A DNA stretch of 64,000 nucleotides from Xanthobacteraceae bacterium (GCA_019750915.1 JAIENY010000040.1:1-64000); one strand, 5' to 3'. Positions 19,343 through 27,102 are shown, counted from the first letter of the stretch. Notes: generated from the sequence alone by a model not told the origin. Made by a program: numbers and translations.

Positions 19343-19548
19343 CGAGAGGTCGGTCAGCGACCCATCGGGAAAATGAATTTCGCTGAATTTTCAACGGTGT
19401 TGCCGCCGAAGCCCGGTGCGCGGGTCGATTCAATCCAACCATCGCCCTTCATAGGTTCTTAGCGGGTTGCTTTCAGTCTGCGAGGGCTCACCGCTGAATG
19501 AATTTCAGCGACGCACACGTACATGCGTTCACCAGAAAGGTAACTTCC

Positions 19549-21123
19549 ATGTCTGATATCGTTCTCTCGTCCTCGGTTCGTCAGAACCTTCTCTCCCTCC
19601 AGTCGACCGCTGACCTGCTCGCCACCACGCAGACCCGCCTTGCCACCGGCAAGAAGGTGAACTCGGCTCTCGACAATCCGACCAACTTCTTCACTGCCGC
19701 GGGTCTCGATGCCCGTGCAAGCGACATTAACAACCTCCTCGATGGCATCGGCAACGGCGTGCAGGTTCTGCAGGCTGCCAACACCGGCATCAGCTCGCTC
19801 CAGAAGCTGGTTGATACCGCGAAGTCCATTGCCAACCAGGCACTGCAGACCACTGTCGGTTACTCGCAGAAGTCCACCATCACCTCCACGGCGATTACCG
19901 GCGCAACCGCCGATAACCTGCTTGGAACTCCGGATACGGCTGCGACACTGACCGGTACCGCAACCGGCACGCTTGCGGCGGCATCCGCGCTGACGGCTGC
20001 GGCTGGCGGAAGCTTCGCTGCAGGCGACACGCTGATTGTCAACGGCACGACGATCAACATCACTGCTGCTGGCACCGGCACTGCTGCTTCCACCACAGCT
20101 GCGGATGGTTCGATCAATCTCAACACGACCGCGACCACTGCGGCGACCACGGATGATCTGACCGCTGCGATTAAGACCGCTCTCGGCGGTGGCTCCGCAG
20201 ACGCCTCGATTGCTGCCAACAAGCTGACGCTTACGGCTGGCAACACTTCGGACAGCATCACCCTCGGTGGTACCGCACTGAGCAAGGTCGGTCTCACTGC
20301 TGGCTCGACCGCTCCGACCTCGTCCTTCGTTGGCCAAACGCTGACGATCGGTTCGACGGGTGGTGGCACTGCGTCCAACATCACCTTCGGCACCGGCACC
20401 GGTCAGGTTTCGACGCTGAACCAGCTTAACTCCGCTTTGGCTGCAAACAACCTGCAGGCTTCGCTGAGCACGGACGGCAAGCTCTCGATCACGACAACGA
20501 ACGACTTTGCTTCCGCAACCGTTGGTACGGTCGGTGGTACGGCGTTCGCTTCAGGCGGCTTGCTGGGCACCACGGCTCCCACGGCTGCTGACCCTGTCGC
20601 TGACCCGGCTGCCCAGGCGACTCGTGCGAACCTCGTCACTCAGTACAACACCGTCATCGACCAGATCCGCACCACGGCTCAGGACGCATCGTTCAACGGC
20701 GTTAACCTGCTGAACGGCGACCAGCTCCGTCTGGTGTTCAACGAAACCGGCAAGTCGACGCTGAACATCACCGGCGTCACCTTCGACCCGGCCGGTCTTG
20801 GCCTTGGCAACCTGACGTCCGGCACGGATTTCGTCGACAACTCGGCGACGAACAAGGTGCTCGACTCCCTCAACAACGCTTCGAGCACACTGCGCTCGCA
20901 GGCTTCGGCTCTCGGTTCGAACCTCTCTGTCGTGCAGATTCGTCAGGACTTCTCGAAGAACCTGATCAACGTTCTGCAGACCGGTTCGTCGAACCTCACG
21001 CTGGCCGATACCAACGAGGAAGCGGCGAACAGCCAGGCGCTGTCGACCCGCCAGTCGATCGCAGTTTCCGCGCTGGCGCTGGCCAACCAGTCCCAGCAGG
21101 GCGTGCTGCAGCTGCTCCGCTGA
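19549..21123 (+). CDS. fliC: Flagellin, copy 1
   Basis: This 524-residue filament subunit has the conserved N-terminal D0/D1 region (VRQNLLSLQSTADLLATTQ, then RLATGKKVNSALDNPTNFF) and the C-terminal D1/D0 region (QDFSKNLINVLQTGSSN, ending in ANQSQQGVLQLLR). The central part, about residues 110-390, is Thr/Ala/Gly-rich and carries a GDTLIVNGTTIN module also seen in copy 2 and in FlgE. The ATG at 19549 gives the usual MSDIVLSS start; an upstream in-frame ATG at 19498 is rejected. A very strong terminator follows. I found no sigma-54 promoter upstream. Confidence 0.94.
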   Translation: MSDIVLSSSVRQNLLSLQSTADLLATTQTRLATGKKVNSALDNPTNFFTAAGLDARASDINNLLDGIGNGVQVLQAANTGISSLQKLVDTAKSIANQALQTTVGYSQKSTITSTAITGATADNLLGTPDTAATLTGTATGTLAAASALTAAAGGSFAAGDTLIVNGTTINITAAGTGTAASTTAADGSINLNTTATTAATTDDLTAAIKTALGGGSADASIAANKLTLTAGNTSDSITLGGTALSKVGLTAGSTAPTSSFVGQTLTIGSTGGGTASNITFGTGTGQVSTLNQLNSALAANNLQASLSTDGKLSITTTNDFASATVGTVGGTAFASGGLLGTTAPTAADPVADPAAQATRANLVTQYNTVIDQIRTTAQDASFNGVNLLNGDQLRLVFNETGKSTLNITGVTFDPAGLGLGNLTSGTDFVDNSATNKVLDSLNNASSTLRSQASALGSNLSVVQIRQDFSKNLINVLQTGSSNLTLADTNEEAANSQALSTRQSIAVSALALANQSQQGVLQLLR

Positions 21124-21147
21124 TCCCGGCGATCAAGCTCAAGAAAC

Positions 21148-21177
21148 AAACGGCGGGGGAAACCCCGCCGTTTTTTT
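21148..21177 (+). terminator. Strong terminator after flagellin 1
   Basis: CGGCGGGG (21151-21158) pairs perfectly with CCCCGCCG (21163-21170) around a GAAA loop, flanked by AAA and a run of seven T residues. Confidence 0.92.
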
Positions 21178-21278
21178 CGTCTGATTTGAGAAGGGGAGCG
21201 CCGAATGTATTGAAAAAGCACAACAAAAAAGCTTTGCCCAACCGTAACGTTTTATTAGCCATCCCGCTTAAAGCGGCG

Positions 21279-21293
21279 TTAACCATACTTTAA
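21279..21293. promoter_or_regulatory. CtrA box upstream of flagellin gene 2
   Basis: The bases TTAACCATACTTTAA are an exact TTAA-N7-TTAA site and also contain the TTAACCAT half-site form. It lies 104 bp before the second flagellin ATG, with no other gene between. Confidence 0.7.
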
Positions 21294-21396
21294 GCCGTCG
21301 CACCTAAAAATGAGCGAAAGGAAGTCGTTTGCCTGAGGGATTCTCCGGAATTCCAAATGGACAGGCGGCATCTCGCACATCGGAAAAGGTGCCAAC

Positions 21397-22971
21397 ATGT
21401 CTGACATTGTCCTGTCGTCGGCGGTTCGCCAGAATCTGCTCTCGCTTCAATCAACCGCTGAACTTCTGGCCACGACTCAGAACCGCCTTGCCACCGGCAA
21501 GAAAGTGAATTCGGCGCTCGATAATCCAACGAACTTCTTCACCGCAGCCGGTCTGGATGCGCGCGCCAGCGACATCAGCAACCTTCTCGATGGTATCGGC
21601 AACGGCGTGCAGATCCTTCAGGCCGCCAATACCGGCATCACCTCGCTGCAAAAGCTGGTCGACAGCGCGAAATCGATCGCCAGCCAGGCGCTGCAGACGA
21701 ACGTCGGCTTCACTAAATCCAGCGCCACGTCAGGAGCGAATGTCGGCGCCAATGGCGCAAATATTCTTGGCGTCGCACCGCCGACCAACGCCACGGTCGC
21801 CGGATCGACCCTGCTTAATGACAATACCGGCACCGCGGTCGCCATCACGCCCGCAACCAAGCTGTCGGGCACCGCAGGCGCAGCGTCGGACAACCTTGCC
21901 ACCAACGTTGCGGTCGGCGATACGCTCGTCGTCAATGGTACGACGATCAATTTCGTGGCCTCGGGCGCGACCGGAAACCAGATCAACGTCACCGATGACG
22001 TTTCCACGTTGCTCGCCAAGATTGATTCGATCACTGGCGCAACGGGCTCCACAGTAGCGGCCGGAAAGATCAACCTGAGCACAGGCACGGCGGCCGATTT
22101 GACCCTCGGCGGCTCCGCGCTCGCCAAGCTCGGCCTGACCGCAGGCACCACGCCTCGTACGCCCGGTGTGCCGCCGCTCAGCGGCCAAACACTGACAATC
22201 GCTGCAACGGCGGGCGGAATCGCGACCAACATCACCTTCGGCACCGGCACCGGCCAGGTTTCGACCATCAACGAACTGAACGCAGCGCTGCTGCCCAACA
22301 ATCTCCAAGCGTCCGTCGACTCGAATGGCGCGATCACGCTGACAACGATCAATGATGCTGCATCGTACACAATCGGGGCGATTGGCGGCAGCGCGGCTGC
22401 TCCGGGCGGCTTGTTCAATGGCCTTGCAGGCAGCGCACCGGTACCTGATCCGACGTCGCAATCGACACGTGCGAACCTCGTGACTCAGTACAACAACATC
22501 ATTGATCAGATTAAAACGACCTCGCAGGATGCCTCGTTCAACGGCGTCAACTTGCTGAACGGCGACCAGCTCAAGCTGGTGTTCAATGAGACAGGCACCT
22601 CGACACTCAACGTCGCCGGCGTCAACCTCGATCCGTCGGGTCTCGGACTTGGGCCGCTGACCGAGGGGACCGACTTCATCGACAACGCCGCAACCAAAAG
22701 GGTTCAGGACTCTCTGAACTTCGCCTCGAGCTTCCTGCGCGCGCAGGCTTCGACACTCGGTTCGAACATTTCGGTGGTGCAGATCCGCCAGGACTTCTCG
22801 AAGAACCTGATCAACGTGCTGCAAACCGGTTCGACCAACCTGACCATCGCCGATACCAACGAAGAGGCGGCCAACAGCCAGGCGCTGTCGACCCGCCAGT
22901 CGATCGCGGTGTCTGCGCTGGCGCTGGCGAACCAGTCGCAGCAGAGCGTGTTGCAGCTTCTGCAGCGCTAA
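21397..22971 (+). CDS. fliC: Flagellin, copy 2
   Basis: This 524-residue flagellin is nearly identical to copy 1 in the first 100 and last 90 residues and clearly different in the middle, about residues 105-390. The terminal regions form the filament core, and the central region is exposed. It has the same VRQNLLSLQSTAELLATTQ start and the SALALANQSQQSVLQLL end. The central module includes GDTLVVNGTTINF and SALAKLGLTAGTT. Exactly equal length to copy 1 despite the divergent middle is notable. Its upstream region has a CtrA box but no canonical -24/-12 promoter. Confidence 0.94.
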   Translation: MSDIVLSSAVRQNLLSLQSTAELLATTQNRLATGKKVNSALDNPTNFFTAAGLDARASDISNLLDGIGNGVQILQAANTGITSLQKLVDSAKSIASQALQTNVGFTKSSATSGANVGANGANILGVAPPTNATVAGSTLLNDNTGTAVAITPATKLSGTAGAASDNLATNVAVGDTLVVNGTTINFVASGATGNQINVTDDVSTLLAKIDSITGATGSTVAAGKINLSTGTAADLTLGGSALAKLGLTAGTTPRTPGVPPLSGQTLTIAATAGGIATNITFGTGTGQVSTINELNAALLPNNLQASVDSNGAITLTTINDAASYTIGAIGGSAAAPGGLFNGLAGSAPVPDPTSQSTRANLVTQYNNIIDQIKTTSQDASFNGVNLLNGDQLKLVFNETGTSTLNVAGVNLDPSGLGLGPLTEGTDFIDNAATKRVQDSLNFASSFLRAQASTLGSNISVVQIRQDFSKNLINVLQTGSTNLTIADTNEEAANSQALSTRQSIAVSALALANQSQQSVLQLLQR

Positions 22972-22984
22972 ACGACAGAATAAG

Positions 22985-23009
22985 AGGCGGCGTAGACTGA
23001 TCGCCGCCT
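22985..23009 (+). terminator. Hairpin after flagellin 2
   Basis: AGGCGGCG (22985-22992) pairs with CGCCGCCT (23002-23009) around a 9-base loop. Only two T residues follow, so it may be a weak terminator or an mRNA-stabilising hairpin. Confidence 0.55.
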
Positions 23010-23111
23010 TGAAAGACAATCAATGTCTGCGTTTCGGGCCGTCGGTAATGGTATTTTAAAAGGCTGCCTACAAACTCCGCGAAGTTCAAGTCCGAATAAC
23101 CGAGGCAATTA

Positions 23112-23477
23112 ATGTCCAGCGCCGCTCAGGCTTACGCTCGCACTGCCCAGACAACCGCTTCCCCAAGAGACATTGAAGCACAGGCGCTCCTGAAGGCGGC
23201 GAACAAGCTCCAAGATGTTATGATAAATCTGGGGGGGACGGACGATGAATTTGCCGAGGCGCTCCTGTTCAATCGAAAGCTGTGGTCGATCCTCTTGAGT
23301 GCGGTCACGAGCGATCAGAGCCCGCAGACCATCGAAGTGCGGCAGAACATCGCCAATATCGGCACCTTCGTCATGACCCAGACGATGGAGCTTCAGCTGA
23401 ATCCTCAGCGCGAAAAGCTGAAGTCACTGATCGATATCAATTGCAATCTTGCAGCCGGCCTTGCCGGTCGAGCCTGA
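23112..23477 (+). CDS. flaF: Flagellin biosynthesis regulator FlaF
   Basis: This 121-residue protein matches FlaF, which in Caulobacter is needed for flagellin synthesis and counteracts FlbT. Family features include the N-terminal AQAYARTAQTTASPRDIEAQALLKAANKL and the LFNRKLWSILLSAVTSDQSPQ block, with NIANIGTFVMTQTMELQLNPQREKLKSLIDIN at the end. It stands between flagellin 2 and a small uncharacterised gene that begins 22 bp later. Together with flbT it forms the usual post-transcriptional switch for flagellin production. Confidence 0.93.
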   Translation: MSSAAQAYARTAQTTASPRDIEAQALLKAANKLQDVMINLGGTDDEFAEALLFNRKLWSILLSAVTSDQSPQTIEVRQNIANIGTFVMTQTMELQLNPQREKLKSLIDINCNLAAGLAGRA

Positions 23478-23499
23478 GTACCGATCTGGAGAGCCGATC

Positions 23500-23874
23500 A
23501 TGTCCGACATCTACAGCATCTTGCAGTCGAACTACGTCACCGCCGGCTCAAATATTGCGGGCCTCGCCACTTCCAACACCCCGTACGTCGCGGTTGACGC
23601 GAAAAGCTATGAAGGCACGTGGAGCGGGGCTTACGCCAATGGCGCCAAATACACCGTTCAGATCACCAATGTCGTCGGGTTTAGGGCCAAGGTAAGGTAC
23701 CAGAGCGGCTCGACGCTCAAGTATCAAGATGTCCTGATCAAGGATAACTCGTTCAAATTCGGCGATTCGAAATTCACGCTGACCTCAGACGGCAACGCGC
23801 AGCTCAAGACCGTATTGACGAACGCCGCGACCGGCGCACAATCGCTGGAAACGTCCTACGCGACGCTCGGGTAA
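23500..23874 (+). CDS. Uncharacterised flagellar-locus protein, 124 residues
   Basis: I do not recognise a named family. The protein has no Cys, no signal peptide and no membrane segment. Its composition is rich in Ser, Thr, Asn, Gly, Ala and Tyr, as in flagellins and other flagellar export substrates, and its start MSDIYSILQSNY echoes the flagellin MSDIVLSS start. Residues 38-100 alternate in a beta-like pattern (YEGTWSGAYANGAKYTVQITNVVGFRAKVRY). The ATG at 23500 follows a GGAGAG ribosome-binding site and lies 22 bp after flaF, so it is cotranscribed. An exported or filament-associated role is inference. Confidence 0.75.
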   Translation: MSDIYSILQSNYVTAGSNIAGLATSNTPYVAVDAKSYEGTWSGAYANGAKYTVQITNVVGFRAKVRYQSGSTLKYQDVLIKDNSFKFGDSKFTLTSDGNAQLKTVLTNAATGAQSLETSYATLG

Positions 23875-23879
23875 TCGTT

Positions 23880-24236
23880 TCAGGCTCTGTGGTCGGTTTG
23901 CTGACCAGCTTTTTCCTGCTTGGCTTCACCCTCGGCCCGCCAATAGGCGCGCGCGCGTAGCCGTGCCTCGTCAGGATACTGACTGACGACCTGATTGGTG
24001 CGATTATCCACAACCTGATAAACGATCGAGGCCGCGGCGCGATCAATGGTCACCTGCCGACCGAGATCCTGACTGTGGATGGGGTTGGGTTGCGACGGTG
24101 TTTGAACCGCGGTGACGCTTTTATCTGGCGGCAACTGTGTCGGCACCGCAGCCTTCACAGGCTCCGGTGTTGACGAAACGATAGCCGGCGTCACGACCGA
24201 TGCTCCGATCGGTCTGATGCTGAGATCGACGCTCAT
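23880..24236 (-). CDS. FlaG-like small protein
   Basis: This 118-residue protein has a Pro/Val-rich N-terminal half followed by VTIDRAAASIVYQVVDNRTNQVVSQYPDEARLRARAYWRAE. That block resembles the FlaG fold pattern in which a beta hairpin carries a V-D-x-x-T-x-x-V-V-x-Q-x-P motif. FlaG proteins affect filament length in other bacteria. The gene is convergent with the flaF pair, ending 5 bp from it. The assignment rests on one motif and is tentative. Confidence 0.6.
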   Translation of the reverse strand: MSVDLSIRPIGASVVTPAIVSSTPEPVKAAVPTQLPPDKSVTAVQTPSQPNPIHSQDLGRQVTIDRAAASIVYQVVDNRTNQVVSQYPDEARLRARAYWRAEGEAKQEKAGQQTDHRA

Positions 24237-24367
24237 GGCAGCCTCCTGGCCTCCTTCGAGTTAATCCAACACTTCCCCCCAACCGAAACAACATGACAAC
24301 CAAATCTGAAATTGGTGCTGACCGTCCTGCGTAAATTTTTCTCAAATTAAAGACACAAAAACGCAAA

Positions 24368-24394
24368 ATGCCGCCGGAAACCGGCGGCATTTTT
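24368..24394. terminator. Strong hairpin terminator for the flgI-flgJ-flgN operon
   Basis: ATGCCGCCGG (24368-24377) pairs perfectly with CCGGCGGCAT (24381-24390) around AAA. T residues follow on both strands, so it can stop transcripts in either direction; the leftward flgN transcript reaches it first. Confidence 0.85.
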
Positions 24395-24416
24395 ATAAAA
24401 AGAGATCGGTTCTGAT

Positions 24417-24914
24417 CTACAGTGAGCGACTGACCGAAAGCGGTGTCGCATGGCGCGGGCTTGGTGCGGCGCGCTGACCGCCCGCGGTGTAACCCTGTGG
24501 CATCCTCTGGCGCTGAACCTCGCCGTTGACGCCGCGGACGATCCCCTCCGTTACCGCATGAGCTGTGGCCAGAACGGTGAGATTAACCTGCAACATCGCC
24601 CGAAAGATATCGTGATGGCGATGCAGCGTCACGAGAAGATCAGGTGCGGCCTGCTTGAAATAGACGGCGTTGTTTCTGAGCGTGGAGACGATGCGCACAT
24701 ATCGGCTCGAGGATTCACTTTTGACCGGCTCGAGAGCGGTCGCATCCCGCACGTTGCCTGCGCGGACAAGTTCGGTTTCGCGTTCGAGAACGCCGAGCAG
24801 GTTCTTCATGGCTTCGATCAGTTCTTCGGCGAGCGTACGCGCCTCGGCCGGTGTCGTGATGCGGGGCAGCGTTGCCGAGGTTTGCGCTGTATCCGGAAAA
24901 GCATGTGCGTTCAT
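24417..24914 (-). CDS. flgN: FlgN-like flagellar export chaperone
   Basis: This 165-residue, mainly helical protein has a long amphipathic N-terminal helix (PAEARTLAEELIEAMKNLLGVLERETELVRAGN) and a second helical block with KSESSSRYVRIVSTLRNN, which fits the FlgN family of chaperones for the hook-associated proteins FlgK and FlgL. The C-terminal 30 residues are Pro/Arg/Ser-rich and poorly ordered. It is the third gene after flgI and flgJ, 16 bp after flgJ. The family call is from position and helix pattern, so it is less certain than its neighbours. Confidence 0.72.
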   Translation of the reverse strand: MNAHAFPDTAQTSATLPRITTPAEARTLAEELIEAMKNLLGVLERETELVRAGNVRDATALEPVKSESSSRYVRIVSTLRNNAVYFKQAAPDLLVTLHRHHDIFRAMLQVNLTVLATAHAVTEGIVRGVNGEVQRQRMPQGYTAGGQRAAPSPRHATPLSVSRSL

Positions 24915-24930
24915 GGATGTGCTCCGTCTT

Positions 24931-25275
24931 TCAGGCGGCCCGGCCGGCCTGTTGAATGATCAACGAGCGATAGACTTCATTGCCGATTCCGATTCCGCCC
25001 GATTGCGCGAACGCGCGTGAATATTGGTCCGTCAGCATGGAGCGCCAGACGCCCGTTCCCGGCGTGTCGCCATACGGGCCTTCGCCTTTCAGGTTGGCCG
25101 TCATCTGAGAGAACATCGAGTTCAGAAATACGGCCTCGAAGTCCTGCGACTTTGACTTCAGCTTCGCCTGAGCCTCCGGCGAAACCTTTTTCAGCGCTTG
25201 TGTGAAGGTCGGATCACGGCGCCCGTTGACCAGGATGTCGTTCGTTGTGGTGGAGGAGGAGCGCGCCTGCATCAC
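24931..25275 (-). CDS. flgJ: Rod-binding protein, FlgJ N-terminal domain only
   Basis: This 114-residue protein contains the rod-binding domain: SQDFEAVFLNSMFSQMTANLKGEGPYGDTPGTGVWRSMLTDQYSRAFAQSGGIGIGNEVYRSLI. It lacks the C-terminal muramidase domain found in gammaproteobacterial FlgJ, the normal arrangement in alphaproteobacteria, where a separate enzyme cuts peptidoglycan. Its start overlaps the flgI stop by four bases, showing translational coupling. Confidence 0.9.
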   Translation of the reverse strand: MMQARSSSTTTNDILVNGRRDPTFTQALKKVSPEAQAKLKSKSQDFEAVFLNSMFSQMTANLKGEGPYGDTPGTGVWRSMLTDQYSRAFAQSGGIGIGNEVYRSLIIQQAGRAA

Positions 25276-26381
25276 AGCACCTCGATGTCGGCCTGGATCG
25301 CGCCGGATGCCTTGATCGCCTGAAGAATGCCGATCAAGTCGCGTGGTCCAATTCCAAGTCCATTTAGGCCATCGACAAGCTGCTGCAGCGAAACACCGTT
25401 CTTGACGACGGCAAGCTTTTTGCCGTCCTCGCTGACATTGACGCTGGTATTCGGAGTGACCGTGGTTCTGCCGCGTGAGAAGGGCAATGGCTGGCTGACC
25501 TGTGGGCTTTCCGAGATGGTGACGGTGAGATTGCCTTGTGCGACTGCCACCGTACTCACGCGGACATCGCGTCCCATCACGATGATGCCCGATCGCTCAT
25601 CGATGATGATCTTGGCCGGAGTATCGGGCTCGACCTGCAACTGCTCGATTTCGGTGAGTAGCGCCACGACGTTGCCCTTGAACTCCGGTGGAATGCTGAG
25701 TTGGACGGTCGATGGATCGACAGGCTCGGCAGTCTTGGTGCCGAGATAGTCGTTGACCGCAGCAGCGACCCGCTTTGCGGTGGTGAAGTCGCCGTTGCGC
25801 AGCGCCAGCCGGACGTTCGGCAGGCTGTTCAGCGCGAATTCAATCTCGCGTTCGACCAGCGCCCCGTTCGCGATCCGGCCGTTGGTCGGTACACCGCGCG
25901 TGATCTTGGTTGCTTCGCCGCCGGCTTCGAATCCGTTGATGGCAAGCGAGCCCTGAGCGACTGCATAGACGTTACCGTCGGCGCCGAGCAGGGGAGTGAC
26001 AAGCAGAGTGCCGCCTTGCAGGCTCTTGGCGTCGCCAAGGGCGGACACCGTAACGTCCATGCGCGTGCCCTGAGTGGCGAAGGCTGGCAGGTTGCCGGTG
26101 ACCATCACGGCGGCGACGTTGCCGGTGCGGATCGTGGCGCCGCGAATGTTGACGCCCATGCGTTCAAGCATCGCCTGCAGCGATTGCTTGGTAAAGGGGA
26201 TGTTGTTGAGGGTGTCACCGGTGCCGTTGAGGCCGACGACCAGACCATAACCGATCAACTGGTTCTGGCGAACGCCTTCAATATTGGCCAGATCTTTGAT
26301 GCGCGAAATTGCAAAAGCAGGGGTGCCCGCGATCATTATCGCGACCACTGCTCCGCAGACCACCTGAAACAACCGTACCAT
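25272..26381 (-). CDS. flgI: Flagellar P-ring protein FlgI
   Basis: This 369-residue protein forms the periplasmic P-ring around the rod. A signal peptide of about 24 residues ends in PAFA, and the mature start ISRIKDLANIEGVRQNQLIGYGLVVGLNGTGD is the FlgI hallmark. The ANVGDVAAVMVTGNLPAFA-type block (here TGNVAAVMVTGNLPAF) and VVMGRDVRVSTVAVAQGNL-like region are also present. It is the first gene of flgI-flgJ-flgN and has a sigma-54 promoter at 26447-26461 and a half-site array about 95 bp further upstream. Confidence 0.95.
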   Translation of the reverse strand: MVRLFQVVCGAVVAIMIAGTPAFAISRIKDLANIEGVRQNQLIGYGLVVGLNGTGDTLNNIPFTKQSLQAMLERMGVNIRGATIRTGNVAAVMVTGNLPAFATQGTRMDVTVSALGDAKSLQGGTLLVTPLLGADGNVYAVAQGSLAINGFEAGGEATKITRGVPTNGRIANGALVEREIEFALNSLPNVRLALRNGDFTTAKRVAAAVNDYLGTKTAEPVDPSTVQLSIPPEFKGNVVALLTEIEQLQVEPDTPAKIIIDERSGIIVMGRDVRVSTVAVAQGNLTVTISESPQVSQPLPFSRGRTTVTPNTSVNVSEDGKKLAVVKNGVSLQQLVDGLNGLGIGPRDLIGILQAIKASGAIQADIEVL

Positions 26382-26446
26382 CGCGCTCCCCGCTCGGTTC
26401 TCAATTGGCCATTCAAGCTCCCACAGGAATGTCCATGATCATCTAT

Positions 26447-26461
26447 GCGAGCGGCGTGCCA
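26447..26461 (-). promoter_or_regulatory. Sigma-54 promoter of flgI operon
   Basis: Read leftward the bases are TGGCACGCCGCTCGC, with a perfect TGGCACG -24 element and GG and GC ten bases apart. The -12 element is TCGC instead of TTGC, exactly as in the flgF promoter. Transcription should start near 26435, about 55 bp before flgI. Confidence 0.7.
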
Positions 26462-26529
26462 TCGTGCTGAACTGCTTCATCGCTTTGATAATGTTGTTGT
26501 TTTCAAAAACAAGGTTGGTGAAATGCTCG

Positions 26530-26572
26530 TTGCCGGGAGCTCCAAACTTGCCGGACCGGCAAACTTTGCCGG
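26530..26572. promoter_or_regulatory. Array of four TTGCCGG/CCGGCAA half-sites, possible FlbD enhancer
   Basis: Half-sites lie at 26530-26536 (TTGCCGG), 26548-26554 (TTGCCGG), 26556-26562 (CCGGCAA) and 26566-26572 (TTGCCGG). The three direct copies are spaced by exactly 18 bases. The last pair forms the 17-base palindrome CCGGCAAACTTTGCCGG. The array is 69-111 bp upstream of the flgI -24 element, a usual distance for a sigma-54 activator. Confidence 0.5.
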
Positions 26573-26576
26573 GCTG

Positions 26577-26591
26577 TTTAGGTTTTATTAA
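26577..26591 (+). promoter_or_regulatory. Near-consensus CtrA site before fliX
   Basis: The bases TTTAGGTTTTATTAA match TTAA-N7-TTAA at seven of eight fixed positions and continue as TTAACCAT. It lies about 100 bp before the fliX ATG. Confidence 0.5.
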
Positions 26592-26691
26592 CCATAAGAA
26601 GCCAAGGTTCGGCTGAAGCTCGTTTGTCCGTCGTCGGGCTGGGCAAATTTCTTGGCTCAGATTTCTGAGCCAACCGCCGGGCGAGACAGCA

Positions 26692-27102
26692 ATGAAGATC
26701 TACGGACCTAACGGAACATCCTTTACGGCGCCTTCGGGGGGTGCCAAGCGCACGAGTTCGACGGGTTTTTCACTGGGAGAGACCAGCGAGCCGTCAGAAG
26801 CCAGAGCCACCAGCGCACCACGGCAGGCTGCCGGCATCGACGCCCTTCTGGCGCTTCAGGGTATCGAGGAAGATCCAACGCAGCGTCGCAGGCGCTCTGT
26901 CGCCCGCGGCAGGACCGCGCTCGATCTTCTGGATGACCTCAAGATCGGACTGCTCGCCGGTTCGCTCGATTCGACGACGGTCAGCCGGTTACGCTTGGCT
27001 ACCGCCGACCTCAAGGCGGCGTCCGGCGATCCGGGGCTCGACCAGGTGCTTTCCGAAATCGAGCTGCGGGTTGAAGTCGAACTGGCCAAAGCAGGGCAAT
27101 AA
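26692..27102 (+). CDS. fliX: Flagellar assembly regulator FliX
   Basis: This 136-residue protein matches FliX, which in Caulobacter couples completion of the early basal body to activation of the sigma-54 regulator FlbD. The conserved core is GIDALLALQGIEEDPTQRRRRSVARGRTALDLLDDLKIGLLAGS and the C-terminal SEIELRVEVELAK. The N-terminal 45 residues are disordered. Its presence predicts a flbD gene elsewhere in the genome, since none is in the window, and supports the FlbD reading of the palindromes near the sigma-54 promoters. Confidence 0.92.
   Translation: MKIYGPNGTSFTAPSGGAKRTSSTGFSLGETSEPSEARATSAPRQAAGIDALLALQGIEEDPTQRRRRSVARGRTALDLLDDLKIGLLAGSLDSTTVSRLRLATADLKAASGDPGLDQVLSEIELRVEVELAKAGQ

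Larger units (their letters stand above)
26382..26691. other. Divergent flgI/fliX control region
   Basis: This gap contains, left to right, the leftward sigma-54 promoter of flgI (26447-26461), four TTGCCGG/CCGGCAA half-sites (26530-26572), and a near-consensus CtrA box (26577-26591) facing fliX. A frame on the minus strand is open across most of it but has no start codon and overlaps the promoter, so no gene is called. Confidence 0.6.

Noticed and set aside
21320-21332. A possible sigma-54 promoter before flagellin 2 (GG at 21320, GC at 21331).
   Set aside because: The spacing between GG and GC is nine, not ten, and neither element has its flanking consensus.
21730-23019. A 429-codon minus-strand frame opposite flagellin 2.
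   Set aside because: It is an antisense shadow created by the high GC content at third positions. Its product is Arg- and Cys-rich with no recognisable domain.
26439-26691. A minus-strand frame open across the flgI-fliX gap that ends in a plausible peptide (MKQFSTMARRSHR at its C-terminus).
   Set aside because: It has no ATG, GTG or TTG start apart from one 13 codons before the stop, and it overlaps the flgI sigma-54 promoter and the half-site array, which explain its sequence.
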